The notes: a model not told the origin generated them from the sequence alone. DNA of 64,000 nucleotides from a bacterium (GCA_030432695.1 JAUILN010000012.1:248001-312000); one strand, 5' to 3'; numbered from the stretch's first letter, positions 7,661-17,725 are shown. Made by a program: numbers and translations.

Positions 7661-9688
7661 ATGTCTTGGGACGAGAAGCTGTTCGGACTGGCATCGCGCG
7701 CTGTCCGCCGTCTGACGACGCCGCGCGAGGATCCCGACGTCGTGGCCGCCGCGGTCGAGCTGGAGACGGTGCAACGCCGCATCGAGCTGCTGGCCCGCCT
7801 GCTCGGCGGCCGGGACCTCGAGGTCCGGGCCGCCGAGGACCACGGCGGGTGCTCGCGCGACACGCTGCGCGTCCCGGCCCACGTCGCGGCGACCACCGAC
7901 CGGACCCGCAACCTGCGGCTGTTGCTGCACCGCGTCGCGGTCGCGGTGATCGTGCGCGACCACGACCTGTGGCTGCCGACGATCGACGGCCCGGACGCCG
8001 CGCGACTGGGCCCCCTCGCCAGCCTGCTCTGGGCACGGCGCGTGGAGGCCGAACTGGCAGCACGCTTCCCGGGCGGACACTCGCTGACCCGCTGCGCCCA
8101 CTGCAGCGCCCGCGAGTTGCTGCTCCGCCGCGCGCGCCGCGACGACTGGCTCGCCTGCCTCGAACTGGCCGTCCTCGACTGCCAGCCCGAGACCCTGGCC
8201 GCCCACTTCCGCTCCGACCTCGTCGAGTGGACCCGCTTCCGCCTGCGCACCCCGACGACACCCGAGCAGTGTCTACAGGACGCGCGCGAGCTGCTCCGCG
8301 AGCTGCCGCGGAGTGCGCGCCCGTCCCGACTGCGCCCATCCCGACTGCACCTCGCCCCCTGGGGCCGGCTCGACCGCGCACCGACCGACCGGCAGGCGCC
8401 GGACGAAGACCGCGCCGCGGACTCCGAGCCGCCTCGCGCCGACGACGCGCTGCCTCGCGGCGACACCGAGCGCCGCGCGCGGATCCGCGAGCGGGTCACC
8501 GAACGCCGCACCCGCGACGACGAGCGCGGCGACAGCCCGCTGATCCACGTGTTCGAGAAGCTCCTGACCGCCGAGGAGTACCAGGGCGGCAACCGTCGCG
8601 AGGACGGTGAGGACGAACTCGACGAACACGGCGACGCGCTGGACGAGCTGGACCTCCGCCAGGTAGTCCGCAGCGACACGCGCACCAGCTCGATCTACCG
8701 CGCCGACGTCGAGGGCCTGGGCCCCGCGCCGGAACTCGGTCAGGCGCTGCTCGGCGGCGAGCGCGAGCTGTACTACGACGAGTGGCACGACGCCTCGCGG
8801 AGCTACCGACCGATGCACTGCCGGCTCCGCGTCCAGCGAGCCGGCGCGGCGACGCACGACCCGGCCGCCGGCGCCTGGGCCCGCCGCATCCGCCAACGCC
8901 ACGCGCGCACCATCCGCGAGGTCCGCGCCGACCTGGCCCGCCTCGACCGGAACCGCGAACCGCGGCTCCGCCAACGCAGCGGCGACGACATCGACCTCGA
9001 CGCGGTGGTCGACCACCTGGTCGCGGTGCGCGCCGCGCGGAACGGCCACGGTCACACCGCGGCCGGCTCCGAACGCCTCTACATCGCCCGCCGTCCCGCG
9101 CGCATCGACCTCGCCACCACGGTGCTGCTCGACACCAGCCTTTCCACCGACGCCTGGGTCGACGACCGCCGGGTCCTCGACACCGCCCGCGAAGCGGTGG
9201 TGCTGCTCGGCGCCGCGTTCGGCGAACATGAGATGCCGGTCGCCGTGGCCGCCTTCCACAGCCACTCGCGCCGCGACTGTCGCTACGTCGAACTGAAGAC
9301 CGCCGACGAGCCATGGAGTGCCGCCCACTCCCGGCTCTGGGCGCTGCGCCCGACCGGCTACACCCGCATCGGCCCGGCCCTCCGCCACGCGACCCGCGAC
9401 CTCGCCGACTCGCCCGCGCGGCGACGGCTCCTGGTGCTGGTCAGCGACGGCAAGCCGACCGACCACGACCACTACGAGGGCAAGCACGGCATCGCCGACG
9501 TCCGCCAGGCCCTGCGCGAGGCGCGGCGGGAACGGGTGACCACCTACGCGCTGGCGATCGACCGCACGGCGCGCGGCCACCTGACCCGGATGTTCGGTGC
9601 CGGCGGCTACGGCATCCTCGCCGAGCCCGCGGGTCTGCCCCAGGCACTGCTCGGCCTGCGAGCCCGGCTGCTGGGCCATCGGAGCTGA
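7661..9688 (+). CDS. norD: NorD, vWA-domain protein for nitric oxide reductase activation
   Basis: The 675-residue product is soluble and highly charged. A C-terminal von Willebrand A domain (about 480-660) carries an intact MIDAS motif, DTSLS at 491-495, with further loop motifs at TGYTRIG and LVSDGKPTD. The size and architecture, and its place immediately after norQ, fit NorD, the partner that recruits the NorQ ATPase to the reductase. It ends the operon; the next gene starts 78 bp downstream and is unrelated. Confidence 0.9.
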   Translation: MSWDEKLFGLASRAVRRLTTPREDPDVVAAAVELETVQRRIELLARLLGGRDLEVRAAEDHGGCSRDTLRVPAHVAATTDRTRNLRLLLHRVAVAVIVRDHDLWLPTIDGPDAARLGPLASLLWARRVEAELAARFPGGHSLTRCAHCSARELLLRRARRDDWLACLELAVLDCQPETLAAHFRSDLVEWTRFRLRTPTTPEQCLQDARELLRELPRSARPSRLRPSRLHLAPWGRLDRAPTDRQAPDEDRAADSEPPRADDALPRGDTERRARIRERVTERRTRDDERGDSPLIHVFEKLLTAEEYQGGNRREDGEDELDEHGDALDELDLRQVVRSDTRTSSIYRADVEGLGPAPELGQALLGGERELYYDEWHDASRSYRPMHCRLRVQRAGAATHDPAAGAWARRIRQRHARTIREVRADLARLDRNREPRLRQRSGDDIDLDAVVDHLVAVRAARNGHGHTAAGSERLYIARRPARIDLATTVLLDTSLSTDAWVDDRRVLDTAREAVVLLGAAFGEHEMPVAVAAFHSHSRRDCRYVELKTADEPWSAAHSRLWALRPTGYTRIGPALRHATRDLADSPARRRLLVLVSDGKPTDHDHYEGKHGIADVRQALREARRERVTTYALAIDRTARGHLTRMFGAGGYGILAEPAGLPQALLGLRARLLGHRS

Positions 9689-9766
9689 ACGAATCGGCCC
9701 GACCACGCCGAGCCGCGTTACCCTGGTCGCCGTACGTCGCACCACGACGGCGGAGGAACAGGACCG

Positions 9767-11674
9767 ATGGTGACACTCCTCGCACTCGGCGTCGCGCTGA
9801 GCGTCTGCGCGCCCCTGCCCCAGCCCCAAGAAGGGGAACCAGGGCTCGCCCGCGAACGCGGCTTCGGCATGGTGCGCACTGCAGCAGGCGAACCATGGCC
9901 CGGCGCCGAGGTCCACCTGCTGCACCGCCCGCACCGCGACGTGCTCGACGAGTCGGTCGCCGACCGGATCGTCACCAGCAGCGACGAGCGCGGCCGGTTC
10001 CGCGTCGAGCTGCTGCCCGGCGCGCGCTACGTGGCGTGGGCGCGTGCGCCGCAGCCGGACGACGACGGCAGGGTGCGGATCACCAGGCTCGCCACCGACG
10101 CGACCGCGAGCACGCCGATCCTGCTCGACGAGGGCGAGGGGATGTGGCCGCGCCGCGTGCGCCTCGCGCCACACGCATCCTGGGACGGCCACGATCTCCG
10201 GGTCCTCGCCACCAGCTACCGCCGTGGCGCCAACCTCGCCGAGTGGCTCCAGTCCGACGAGGACGGCCTGTTCACCCTGCCGATCTGGCCGGGCTCCGGC
10301 GGCTCGCTGCAGCTCTACTCCGACGGCTGGCTGGTGCATCGGGCCTACACCGGCCTGACCGAGTCCTGGGCCAGGCGCGAACTCGGCGACATGCCCGATG
10401 CCGACCCGAAGGCGCTGCTCCGCTCGACCTGGGAGCTCGCGGTGCCGCCGCGCCGCACCCGCCGGATGGAGTTCAAGACCGACGCGAAGGGCTCACCGGT
10501 CTCCGGTGCGGAGGCCTTCCCCGACCAGCGCCCGCCCGGCCTCGAGGCCCCGGTGTCGGGTGCCGACGGCGTGTTCGAGGTGGTCTTCGCCAGCGAGGAG
10601 GAGAACCCGCAACGTCTCCCGTTCAGCTACCTCGTGGTCGCCGAAGGCTGCGCGGAGGGCACGATGGCGAGCTCCAGCTGGACGTCCGGAGCGCCACCCG
10701 AGACCGAGCGACAGCTCCCCGCTGGCCGCGGTGTCGAGGGGCGACTGACGCTCGCCGGGAAACCGCTCGCCGACGTGCCGCTGGTCCTCGAGGGCTCGGT
10801 CGGCACCAGCGACTCCGGAAGCTGGTTCGGCGTCGACGGCCGGGTCTTCCACAGCCGCGCCGACGGGACCTTCACGATCCCCGGCCGCTGCGACCGGTTC
10901 CGCTACCGCCTCACCGCGGTGCTCACGCCGGAGCAGCGCGCGCACCTCGCCGCGGCACTCGACGCCCGCCGCGACTCCGACGACGAACGCCCTCCGGGCC
11001 CGGTCTCGGCCTGCGTGGTCCTCGCCTCCGCCGACGATCCACCGACCGATGACCTGGGCGACCTCGAGTTCACCCACCTGGAGCAGGTCGACGTCACGGT
11101 CGAAGCTGCGGACGGCACGCCGCCAGGCCCCACCGCGGTCTCGTGGATCCGTTGCCTGAACGACCACGACGCGCCGCACGACACGGTGCGCCTGTCCACC
11201 GACCGCCACGGCCGGCTACGCATCGTCGCGCGACGCCGCGCCGGCGCACTCCTCATGGCGCAGGACGCGACCGGCATCGCGCTGCGCATCCTCGAAGCCG
11301 ACGACCGGTACGTCACCCTTCGCCTCGACCCCCGTCACCGCGTGAAGGTCCGTATCGTCGACGGCGCCGACCGCCCGATCCCCGGCGCGCGGGCCCACAT
11401 CGTCTCGGTGGAGCGTTTCGACGCCGAGAACCAGGCCCTGGGTACCACGCTGCGCAACATGGCGAGCGTGCACGCCTGGAGCTTCAAGACCGGCACCGCC
11501 GACGACGACGGGATCGCCTTCGTGCACACGCCGCTGCTCGACACCGAGCTCGACTTCGCGATCTACCTGCCCGGGGAACAGCGCAACTCACCGCGGAAGA
11601 ACGTCTACGTGCCCGCGAAGCGCGACCCGGACGAGCCGGTGGTGATCCACGTGCCGGAGGCCGGCGGCAGATGA
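9767..11674 (+). CDS. Secreted carboxypeptidase-regulatory-like protein, paralogue 1 of 3
   Basis: The 635-residue protein begins with a signal peptide (LLALGVALSVCAPLPQPQ). It has beta-sandwich repeats of the carboxypeptidase regulatory-like (Cna B/transthyretin-like) type: variable segments followed by DERGRFRVELLPGARY or SRADGTFTIPGR. The N-terminal block GFGMVRTAAGEPWPGAEVHL, then a segment ending DESVADRI, recurs in the next two genes. No catalytic motif was recognised. A cell-surface or periplasmic structural or binding role is likely. Its stop overlaps the next start (11671-11674). Confidence 0.75.
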   Translation: MVTLLALGVALSVCAPLPQPQEGEPGLARERGFGMVRTAAGEPWPGAEVHLLHRPHRDVLDESVADRIVTSSDERGRFRVELLPGARYVAWARAPQPDDDGRVRITRLATDATASTPILLDEGEGMWPRRVRLAPHASWDGHDLRVLATSYRRGANLAEWLQSDEDGLFTLPIWPGSGGSLQLYSDGWLVHRAYTGLTESWARRELGDMPDADPKALLRSTWELAVPPRRTRRMEFKTDAKGSPVSGAEAFPDQRPPGLEAPVSGADGVFEVVFASEEENPQRLPFSYLVVAEGCAEGTMASSSWTSGAPPETERQLPAGRGVEGRLTLAGKPLADVPLVLEGSVGTSDSGSWFGVDGRVFHSRADGTFTIPGRCDRFRYRLTAVLTPEQRAHLAAALDARRDSDDERPPGPVSACVVLASADDPPTDDLGDLEFTHLEQVDVTVEAADGTPPGPTAVSWIRCLNDHDAPHDTVRLSTDRHGRLRIVARRRAGALLMAQDATGIALRILEADDRYVTLRLDPRHRVKVRIVDGADRPIPGARAHIVSVERFDAENQALGTTLRNMASVHAWSFKTGTADDDGIAFVHTPLLDTELDFAIYLPGEQRNSPRKNVYVPAKRDPDEPVVIHVPEAGGR

Positions 11675-13566
11675 TCGCGGCGTCGACACACCTCGCGTTC
11701 GCCGCGTCGCTCTGCGCCGCGCCCCTGCTCGCACAGCAGCCCTCCCCCGCCCGCGACCTCGGCTTCGGCATGGTCCGGCAGAGCGACGGCACACCCTGGC
11801 CCGGCGCGCTGGTCCAACTGGTCCACCGTCCCGACCCCGAACTCCTCGACGAGTCGATCACCGACCGGATCGAGGTGTTCACCGACGAGCGCGGGCGGTT
11901 CCGTGCCGAGGTGCTCGACGGCGCCCGCTACGCGGTGTGGGCGCGCGCGCCGCTGCCCGATGAACTCGGTCGCTACCGCGCCACCGCGCACGCCGCGCTG
12001 GAGGTGCGCACGCCGGTGGTGCTCGACGAGGCCGAGCCGCGATTCTCCCGCCGCATCCGCGTGGTGCCGGATCCGAGTTGGGAGGGCCACGAAACGCTGC
12101 GGCTGTTCGCGACCGCGGGGGAGTCGGGACTCGGACCGGGGCGGTGGATCTCGCCCGATGAGCAGGGAGTCTTGCACCTGCCGACGTGTCCCGACGACCG
12201 ACTGCACGTCGAACTCTACGCGGGGGGATGGCGTGTGCACCGGACCGCGCTCGCGCTGTCACCCTCCGCGCTGCGCAGCGAGCGACCGGGCGACGCGGCC
12301 TTGCTCGGCACCGCGGAGGGCACAGCTCTCGCGCTCGGCCAGGAGCTGTCGCTCGCCGTGCCACCACGCCAGGTGCGCACGCACCGGTTGATGCGGAAGG
12401 ACAACGGCGAGCCGGTGCGAGACGCCATCGCGCTGGTCGAACCCGCGCCGGCCGGCGCCCCGCTGCCGCGCTCCGACGACGATGGAAGACTCGACGTGGT
12501 GTTCGCCTCGGAGGTCGACGTGGTGGACGGCACGCGGGTCCGCGCGGTCCTCGCCGGGGAGACGACCGAGAGTTCCGAGGTGAGTTCCGCGGGCTGGAGC
12601 CTGGGCATTCCCTCGGTCGAGCGTCGGCTCGGAGAGGGTCGCACGCTGCGCGGCCGCCTGCTGGTCGCAGGCACTCCGACTCCCGACGTGCCGCTGCACG
12701 CGTGGATCGTCGATCCCCAGCAGCGCACCCACAGCGGCCGGAGCTTGGTGGTCCGCGCCGATCGAGCCGGCGACTTCGCGATCCCCGGACTGACCAGCGG
12801 CGAGCGGATCAGCCTGACCGCCGTTCTCCCGGTGACGGTCCGCGAGCGACTCGCGCAGCTGTGGAGCGCCGATGCCGAAGATGCCGACGGACGGTCCGCG
12901 CCGATCGCGCCGGTCGTCGCGCTGGCCGACCTCGGCTGGCTACCCGGGGAAGGATTCGGCGTGCTCGATCTCGCGGACTTCCGCAGGGTCCGGGTCCGCG
13001 TCGAACGGGACGGCGGATCGCCGGCCGGAGCGGTCTCCCTGTGGTGCTGCACCGCGCCTCCCGATGCCACGCGAATCTCACCCGCGATCACCTACCGCAC
13101 GTCGCGACACGGCACCCTGCGCGTCGCCTGCCGCGCGGGCTCGCGGCCGGCCTTCGTCGCGGAAAGCGACGGGCTGGTCGGCGCACTGCGCCTCGATCCA
13201 CACCAGCGCGATGCGCTGGTGCCCCTCGATCCGCGTTCCGTGGCACGGATCCGCCTCGTCGACGCGGCCGGCGACCCGCTCCCCGGCCGCGAGATCACGG
13301 CCATCCCCGGCGGACGCGACCACGGCCTCGGGACCGACGGCGATGGGCCGCTGACCGCGGCGATGCAGCACGCGCTGCGCGGTCGCACCGAAGCGACCAC
13401 CGGCGAGGATGGATCGGCACGGCTCAGTCTGCGCGGGCGCGAAGGGGTGTTCTCGGTGGTGATGTCGCTCGGCAGCCAACGCCACGAAGTGGTCGGTGTC
13501 CTCGATCTCGCGGCCGAGCGCGATCCGGACCAGATCCTGCAGGTTCGCGTGAAGGACCCACGATGA
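11671..13566 (+). CDS. Secreted carboxypeptidase-regulatory-like protein, paralogue 2 of 3
   Basis: The 631-residue protein has a signal peptide (LAFAASLCAAPLLAQQ) and then the shared block GFGMVRQSDGTPWPGALVQL with DESITDRIEVFTDERGRFR. Later beta-sandwich segments (ADRAGDFAIPGL, SRHGTLRVACRAG) follow the same order as paralogue 1, so the whole gene is homologous and not only one domain. It overlaps both neighbours by ATGA, which suggests coupled translation of the three proteins in fixed ratio. No enzymatic motif was seen and the function is unknown. Confidence 0.75.
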   Translation: MIAASTHLAFAASLCAAPLLAQQPSPARDLGFGMVRQSDGTPWPGALVQLVHRPDPELLDESITDRIEVFTDERGRFRAEVLDGARYAVWARAPLPDELGRYRATAHAALEVRTPVVLDEAEPRFSRRIRVVPDPSWEGHETLRLFATAGESGLGPGRWISPDEQGVLHLPTCPDDRLHVELYAGGWRVHRTALALSPSALRSERPGDAALLGTAEGTALALGQELSLAVPPRQVRTHRLMRKDNGEPVRDAIALVEPAPAGAPLPRSDDDGRLDVVFASEVDVVDGTRVRAVLAGETTESSEVSSAGWSLGIPSVERRLGEGRTLRGRLLVAGTPTPDVPLHAWIVDPQQRTHSGRSLVVRADRAGDFAIPGLTSGERISLTAVLPVTVRERLAQLWSADAEDADGRSAPIAPVVALADLGWLPGEGFGVLDLADFRRVRVRVERDGGSPAGAVSLWCCTAPPDATRISPAITYRTSRHGTLRVACRAGSRPAFVAESDGLVGALRLDPHQRDALVPLDPRSVARIRLVDAAGDPLPGREITAIPGGRDHGLGTDGDGPLTAAMQHALRGRTEATTGEDGSARLSLRGREGVFSVVMSLGSQRHEVVGVLDLAAERDPDQILQVRVKDPR

Positions 13567-15473
13567 CCCCCACCCGACGAAATGGCTGCCTCGCCATCCT
13601 GCTCGTGGGCGCGTGCGGAATCGACAGCCGCGCGCAGTCGACCGCGGCGGCCACGCCGCTGCGCGAACCCGGCTTCGGCCGCGTCACTGCCCTCGACGGC
13701 AGCCCGTGGGCCGGCGCGGTCGTGCACCTGCTGCACCGCCCCCACTCCGAAGTCCTCGACGAGTCGGTCGCCGACCGCATCACCACGACCACCGACGCGC
13801 GCGGCCGCTTCCGCGCCGACCTGCTGCCGGTGTCGCAGTACCTGGTGTGGGCGCACGAGCCGCTCGACGCCGATCCCGACCGCGAGGCGACACGCGTCAC
13901 GGCCTTCGTCACCGACGGCCGCGCCCGCACACCGATCTTCCTCACCGAGACCGCGCCGGTGATCCGCCGCCGCTTCCGCCTCGCGACCGACGACGGGTCG
14001 TGGGACGACACGAAGCCGCGCGTGTTCGCCTGGAGTGGAGGTCCGGAGCGGCCAGTCTGGCGCGTGGCCGACACCCGCTGGCTCGAAGCGATCGACGGGG
14101 TGTTCGAACTGCCGCCGTGGCCCGACGAAGCGGTGCCAATCGCGGTGTACGGCCGCGGCTGGCAGCTCTGGAGTTCCGACCTCGCGACCCGAGGATCCGA
14201 CGACGAAGCGGGGCAGGTCACGACGCTGCAGCTCCCGCCACTGCAGCGTCGCCAGGTCGTCGTCGGTGAGGCGAAGGGCGGCACACCGCTCGCGGACGTG
14301 GAGATCCTCGATGCGCGCCGGGTCCCGGGGACCCTCCCCGTGCGCAGCGACGCCAGGGGCGGGTTCGAGATCGCGAGGGCCTCCGCGAGCGAGGACTTCC
14401 CGCTGCTCCTGACCCACGCGCACCTGCGGAGTCCCGAGCACTTCGAACGCGCGCTGAGCGACCGCACCCTGTCGAAGCAGGCGGCGGCCGGCAACTCCCG
14501 GATCGAACTGGAGCGCGCGGCACCGCTGAAGGGCCGACTGCTCCTCGGCGGCGTGCCGGTCGCAGACTCGTTGGTCCTGCTCGAGGCCCGCGACGGTCTC
14601 CCTGGCAAGGCCTTCGTGGTCGGCGCACCACGCACGGTCCGCACCGACGCCGAGGGCCGGTTCCGGCTACCGATCCCGGACCGATCGTTCCCACTGCGAG
14701 TGACGTGGATCCCGAGCCCGGCGGAGCGTGCCCTCCTGGTCGAGGCATGGCGCGCGAACCACGCCGACGAGTCGGATCCACCACCGACGAGCCCTCTGGT
14801 GGTCCTCCGCGAAGCGGTCGAACCGTTGACCGCAGACGAGACCCTGGAGTTCGACCTGCTCGACCTCCGCCACCTCGACCTGACGCTCCGCGGTTCCGAC
14901 GACCTGCCCGCGACAACGGGCGCCAGACTGCTGCTGTTCCCGCCGCTCACGAACCCGCAGGCCTGGCGGTTCCCGCTCGAGTTGACCACCGACCGCCGCG
15001 GCCGCGTGCGGATGCTGCGACACGGCAGCTTCGACGACCTGCAGCTGATCGCGGTGGCCGGATCCCAGGCGCTGGCCACCAGTCTCGTGCCGCTGGCCAA
15101 CCGGGACGACCAGCTGCTGCGCTTCGATCCGCGGCAGGTCGTCACGGTGCGAGTGCTCGACGCCGAAGGCCGGCCCTGGTCGGATGCAGTCCTGCTGGCC
15201 GCGAACTCGGAGGGCGCTGGTGCCGGGCTGCAGGCGGCGTGCGGCACCGCACTCTGGTTCCACGCCGCACGGCTGCGCAGCCTCCTGCAGCATGGCAGCC
15301 GCACCGCGGAGGACGGCACGCTGCACCTGCTGGTCACCGCTCCTCCGGAGGCGCTGGAACTCCAGCTCCGGTCCGCGGACGGCGCGGTGCGCGTGAAGCA
15401 GATCCTGAAGCTCCCTGCCGAAGCCGCGGGCCCGATCCGCCTCGAAGCGCGGTTCGAACCGGCGCGGGACTGA
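13563..15473 (+). CDS. Secreted carboxypeptidase-regulatory-like protein, paralogue 3 of 3
   Basis: The 636-residue protein has an N-terminal export segment with a cysteine (GCLAILLVGACGIDSRAQS), then GFGRVTALDGSPWAGAVVHL and a segment ending DESVADRITT, the same opening block as the two preceding genes. Beta-sandwich segments with DARGRFRADLLPVSQY and TDAEGRFRLPIP recur through the sequence. It is the last of the coupled triplet; the Omp85-like gene follows after 48 bp on the same strand, so an envelope-related operon of four genes is possible. Function is unknown. Confidence 0.73.
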   Translation: MTPTRRNGCLAILLVGACGIDSRAQSTAAATPLREPGFGRVTALDGSPWAGAVVHLLHRPHSEVLDESVADRITTTTDARGRFRADLLPVSQYLVWAHEPLDADPDREATRVTAFVTDGRARTPIFLTETAPVIRRRFRLATDDGSWDDTKPRVFAWSGGPERPVWRVADTRWLEAIDGVFELPPWPDEAVPIAVYGRGWQLWSSDLATRGSDDEAGQVTTLQLPPLQRRQVVVGEAKGGTPLADVEILDARRVPGTLPVRSDARGGFEIARASASEDFPLLLTHAHLRSPEHFERALSDRTLSKQAAAGNSRIELERAAPLKGRLLLGGVPVADSLVLLEARDGLPGKAFVVGAPRTVRTDAEGRFRLPIPDRSFPLRVTWIPSPAERALLVEAWRANHADESDPPPTSPLVVLREAVEPLTADETLEFDLLDLRHLDLTLRGSDDLPATTGARLLLFPPLTNPQAWRFPLELTTDRRGRVRMLRHGSFDDLQLIAVAGSQALATSLVPLANRDDQLLRFDPRQVVTVRVLDAEGRPWSDAVLLAANSEGAGAGLQAACGTALWFHAARLRSLLQHGSRTAEDGTLHLLVTAPPEALELQLRSADGAVRVKQILKLPAEAAGPIRLEARFEPARD

Positions 15474-15521
15474 GCACCGATCCCGCGCAGAACCGCTCCG
15501 TCGCTCGCATCCCGCCCGGCG

Positions 15522-16964
15522 ATGGGCTCGAATGCGCCGCGCATGTCCGGCCGGCAGCTCCCCTCTCCGCGCGTCCTTCTGCTCGGCCTCTTCGGCCTGT
15601 CCACCGCGGCCCTCTTCCCGAGCGGCGTCGCCGCCCAGGCGCGCCACGACCAGCCGCCCCCGGACACCGCCCAGGGCCGCCAAACCCAGGATCGCGTCCG
15701 CCTCTACGACCCGACCGCCGGCATCGACCCCGACGGCCGCATCGAGCGTCCGCCGCTGGCCGACGAACTGCCACACCCCGAGCGTTGGCGGTTCATCCCC
15801 GAGGGACGCATCGTCCCGGGCAGTCCCTTCGAGCGACTGTTCCAGACCAGCTTCATCGCACCGCAGTTCTTCGCCGAACCCGACATCGGCGTCGGCGGCG
15901 GCCTGGTGCTGACCGACATCGACTTCCGCAACCAACGGCGTCAGGAGTTCGCCGGGGTGTTCCTCAGCTACACCACCGAGGGCCAGCAGAGCTACCGGAT
16001 GCTGTGGCGGCGGTTCACCGACCACCGTGAGGTGCCCGAAGAACAGGGCGGCGGCGTGCTGCAGTCGGAGCGCTCGTTCTGGTTCGCCTCGGCCGGCTAC
16101 CAGCGCACGCTGACCCGCCGCTTCTACGGCTTCGGCGCCGACTCGCGATCGACCGACGAGACCAGCTACACCGACGAGCTGACGAGCCTCGCGCTGGCGC
16201 GGCAGATCACTCTCGACCAGGCGGCGGGTGACTGGATCGGCCACTTCGGCCTGCAGTTCGACCACCATCAACTGCAGCGCGGCCGGGTCTCGGCGGTGCC
16301 GTCGATGGACCAGAGCTTCCCCGAGGTGTTCGCGCGCGGCGATGACCAGGCGCTGCTGTGGCTGGAGGGCGGCATCGACTGGAACACCCGCGACAGCCTG
16401 CACAATCCGAACGAAGGCACCACCGCCGGGATCGGCATCTCGTTCGCGCCGGCACAGACGTCCGGCGACCAGGGCGGCCTGGTGGGCGCGCGCTTCACGC
16501 ACGTCCAGCCGATCCCCTCGCCGTTCCACGACGGCCGCGAGGGCGACGAGGAGAGCCCGCCGATCGATGCGCTGGCGTTCGGCGCGTTCGTGTCCTCGAC
16601 CTTCGGCGACCTGCCGTTCTACGCCCAGCCGAGCCTGGGCGGCAGCAACTCGCTGCGCGGCTACATCAACAACCGCTTCACCGGCGACTCGGTGTGGCAC
16701 GCGTCGGCGGAGTATCGGTTCTGGTTCGTGCCGCGCGGCTTCCCGATCACCAGACGGATCCGCGTCGAACGCCTCGGCGCGGCATTGTTCTACGACGTCG
16801 GCTCGGTGGGCAACGACCTCGGCGACGCGCTGTCGGGAACGGTGCGGGACAGCTGGGGTGTCGGCCTGCGCTTCGCGCTGGAGCGGCTGGCGCTGTTCCG
16901 GGTCGACGTCGGAGTGTCCGACGAGGACACCAACCTGACGCTCAGCTACGGGTTGCCGTTCTGA
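15522..16964 (+). CDS. Omp85/BamA-TamA family outer-membrane barrel protein
   Basis: The 480-residue protein (or 473 if ATG 15543 is used) has a signal peptide (VLLLGLFGLSTAALFPSGVA). It is followed by a short N-terminal part without obvious POTRA repeats and a C-terminal barrel with alternating beta strands ending in Phe. The motif LGGSNSLRGYINNRF near residue 370 is the conserved Omp85 barrel motif. It resembles small BamA/TamA-like surface antigens that insert or translocate proteins or lipids. The substrate is unknown; export of the neighbouring secreted paralogues is only a possibility. Its 3' end overlaps the convergent RES toxin gene by 19 bp. Confidence 0.82.
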   Translation: MGSNAPRMSGRQLPSPRVLLLGLFGLSTAALFPSGVAAQARHDQPPPDTAQGRQTQDRVRLYDPTAGIDPDGRIERPPLADELPHPERWRFIPEGRIVPGSPFERLFQTSFIAPQFFAEPDIGVGGGLVLTDIDFRNQRRQEFAGVFLSYTTEGQQSYRMLWRRFTDHREVPEEQGGGVLQSERSFWFASAGYQRTLTRRFYGFGADSRSTDETSYTDELTSLALARQITLDQAAGDWIGHFGLQFDHHQLQRGRVSAVPSMDQSFPEVFARGDDQALLWLEGGIDWNTRDSLHNPNEGTTAGIGISFAPAQTSGDQGGLVGARFTHVQPIPSPFHDGREGDEESPPIDALAFGAFVSSTFGDLPFYAQPSLGGSNSLRGYINNRFTGDSVWHASAEYRFWFVPRGFPITRRIRVERLGAALFYDVGSVGNDLGDALSGTVRDSWGVGLRFALERLALFRVDVGVSDEDTNLTLSYGLPF

Positions 16965-17725
16965 TCCGGTCGCGCGAGCCGACCGTCGGCGCCGGTGAAG
17001 AGGCTGCGCGGGAACTCGCGGACGACGGTGTCGAGCACGTCACGGCGGGTGAAGACCACGCCGGCGTGGCGGGCGAGGCAGTGCCAGGTCTGCAGCGTGC
17101 CCACCGGTGACTTGCGACGGAACGCGACGGGGTCGAAGACGGCGACGTTGGTGCCGGCCGCCGGATCGCGCGCCGAGACGAACAGGAATGCCTGGACGCC
17201 GGCGTCGCGCATCGCGGTGCCGAGCGGCTGGGTGTTCGCGTAGCTCTCGGGATCGGCGAGCCGGCGGCGGTGCCGGTCGAACGGCGGGGCGGTGAGATCG
17301 ACGCCCCGACGCGTGCCGACCGACGCCTCGAACAGCGAGTGCTCGGTCTCGAGATCGCCGAGATCGGCTGCGGTGTCGTCGAGGAATAGCAGGCGGTAGT
17401 AGGCAACCTCGGCGAGGACGGCGTCGACGGTGCGCGCGCCGTACCAGATGCCGCGCTCGTGGCGTCGCCCGAAGCGCGAGCCGTGGCGCAGCGGCGGGTA
17501 GCGGAACGGCGTGGCGAGCAGGTAGTGCAGGCGCGCGTCGGCCTCGGGGAGGAGCGGGGGCTTGTGGCTCTCGATCAGCTCCTCGAGGACCTGCTGCTCG
17601 GCGAGGTCGTCGACCAGCTTGCGGGTCGAGACCCGATGCTGTGCTTCCACCATCCGCAGCGCCCGGACCTCGAGCGGCGCGAGCCGGTCAGCGCCCGCGC
17701 ATCGCGTCCAGATGGTCGACGACAT
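16946..17725 (-). CDS. RES domain toxin (NAD-degrading family)
   Basis: The 259-residue protein contains a RES domain: VEAQHRVSTRKLVDDLAEQQ, then HYLLATPFRYPPLRHGSRFG, WYGARTVDAVLAEVAYYR and a later FLFVSARDP. The family's conserved Arg, Tyr and Glu are recognisable in FRY or SRFG, WYG and AEVAYY. RES toxins of Xre-RES systems degrade NAD+ and stop growth until neutralised by the antitoxin. The start at 17725 lies inside the antitoxin gene (38-bp overlap), so the two are coupled. The stop is inside the convergent Omp85 gene. Confidence 0.85.
   Translation of the reverse strand: MSSTIWTRCAGADRLAPLEVRALRMVEAQHRVSTRKLVDDLAEQQVLEELIESHKPPLLPEADARLHYLLATPFRYPPLRHGSRFGRRHERGIWYGARTVDAVLAEVAYYRLLFLDDTAADLGDLETEHSLFEASVGTRRGVDLTAPPFDRHRRRLADPESYANTQPLGTAMRDAGVQAFLFVSARDPAAGTNVAVFDPVAFRRKSPVGTLQTWHCLARHAGVVFTRRDVLDTVVREFPRSLFTGADGRLARPDQNGNP

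Noticed and set aside
7661..9688. NorD/NorQ as a second MoxR-vWA conflict system
   Set aside because: They directly follow norCB in one operon with overlaps and match the dedicated NO reductase activation pair in size and motifs.
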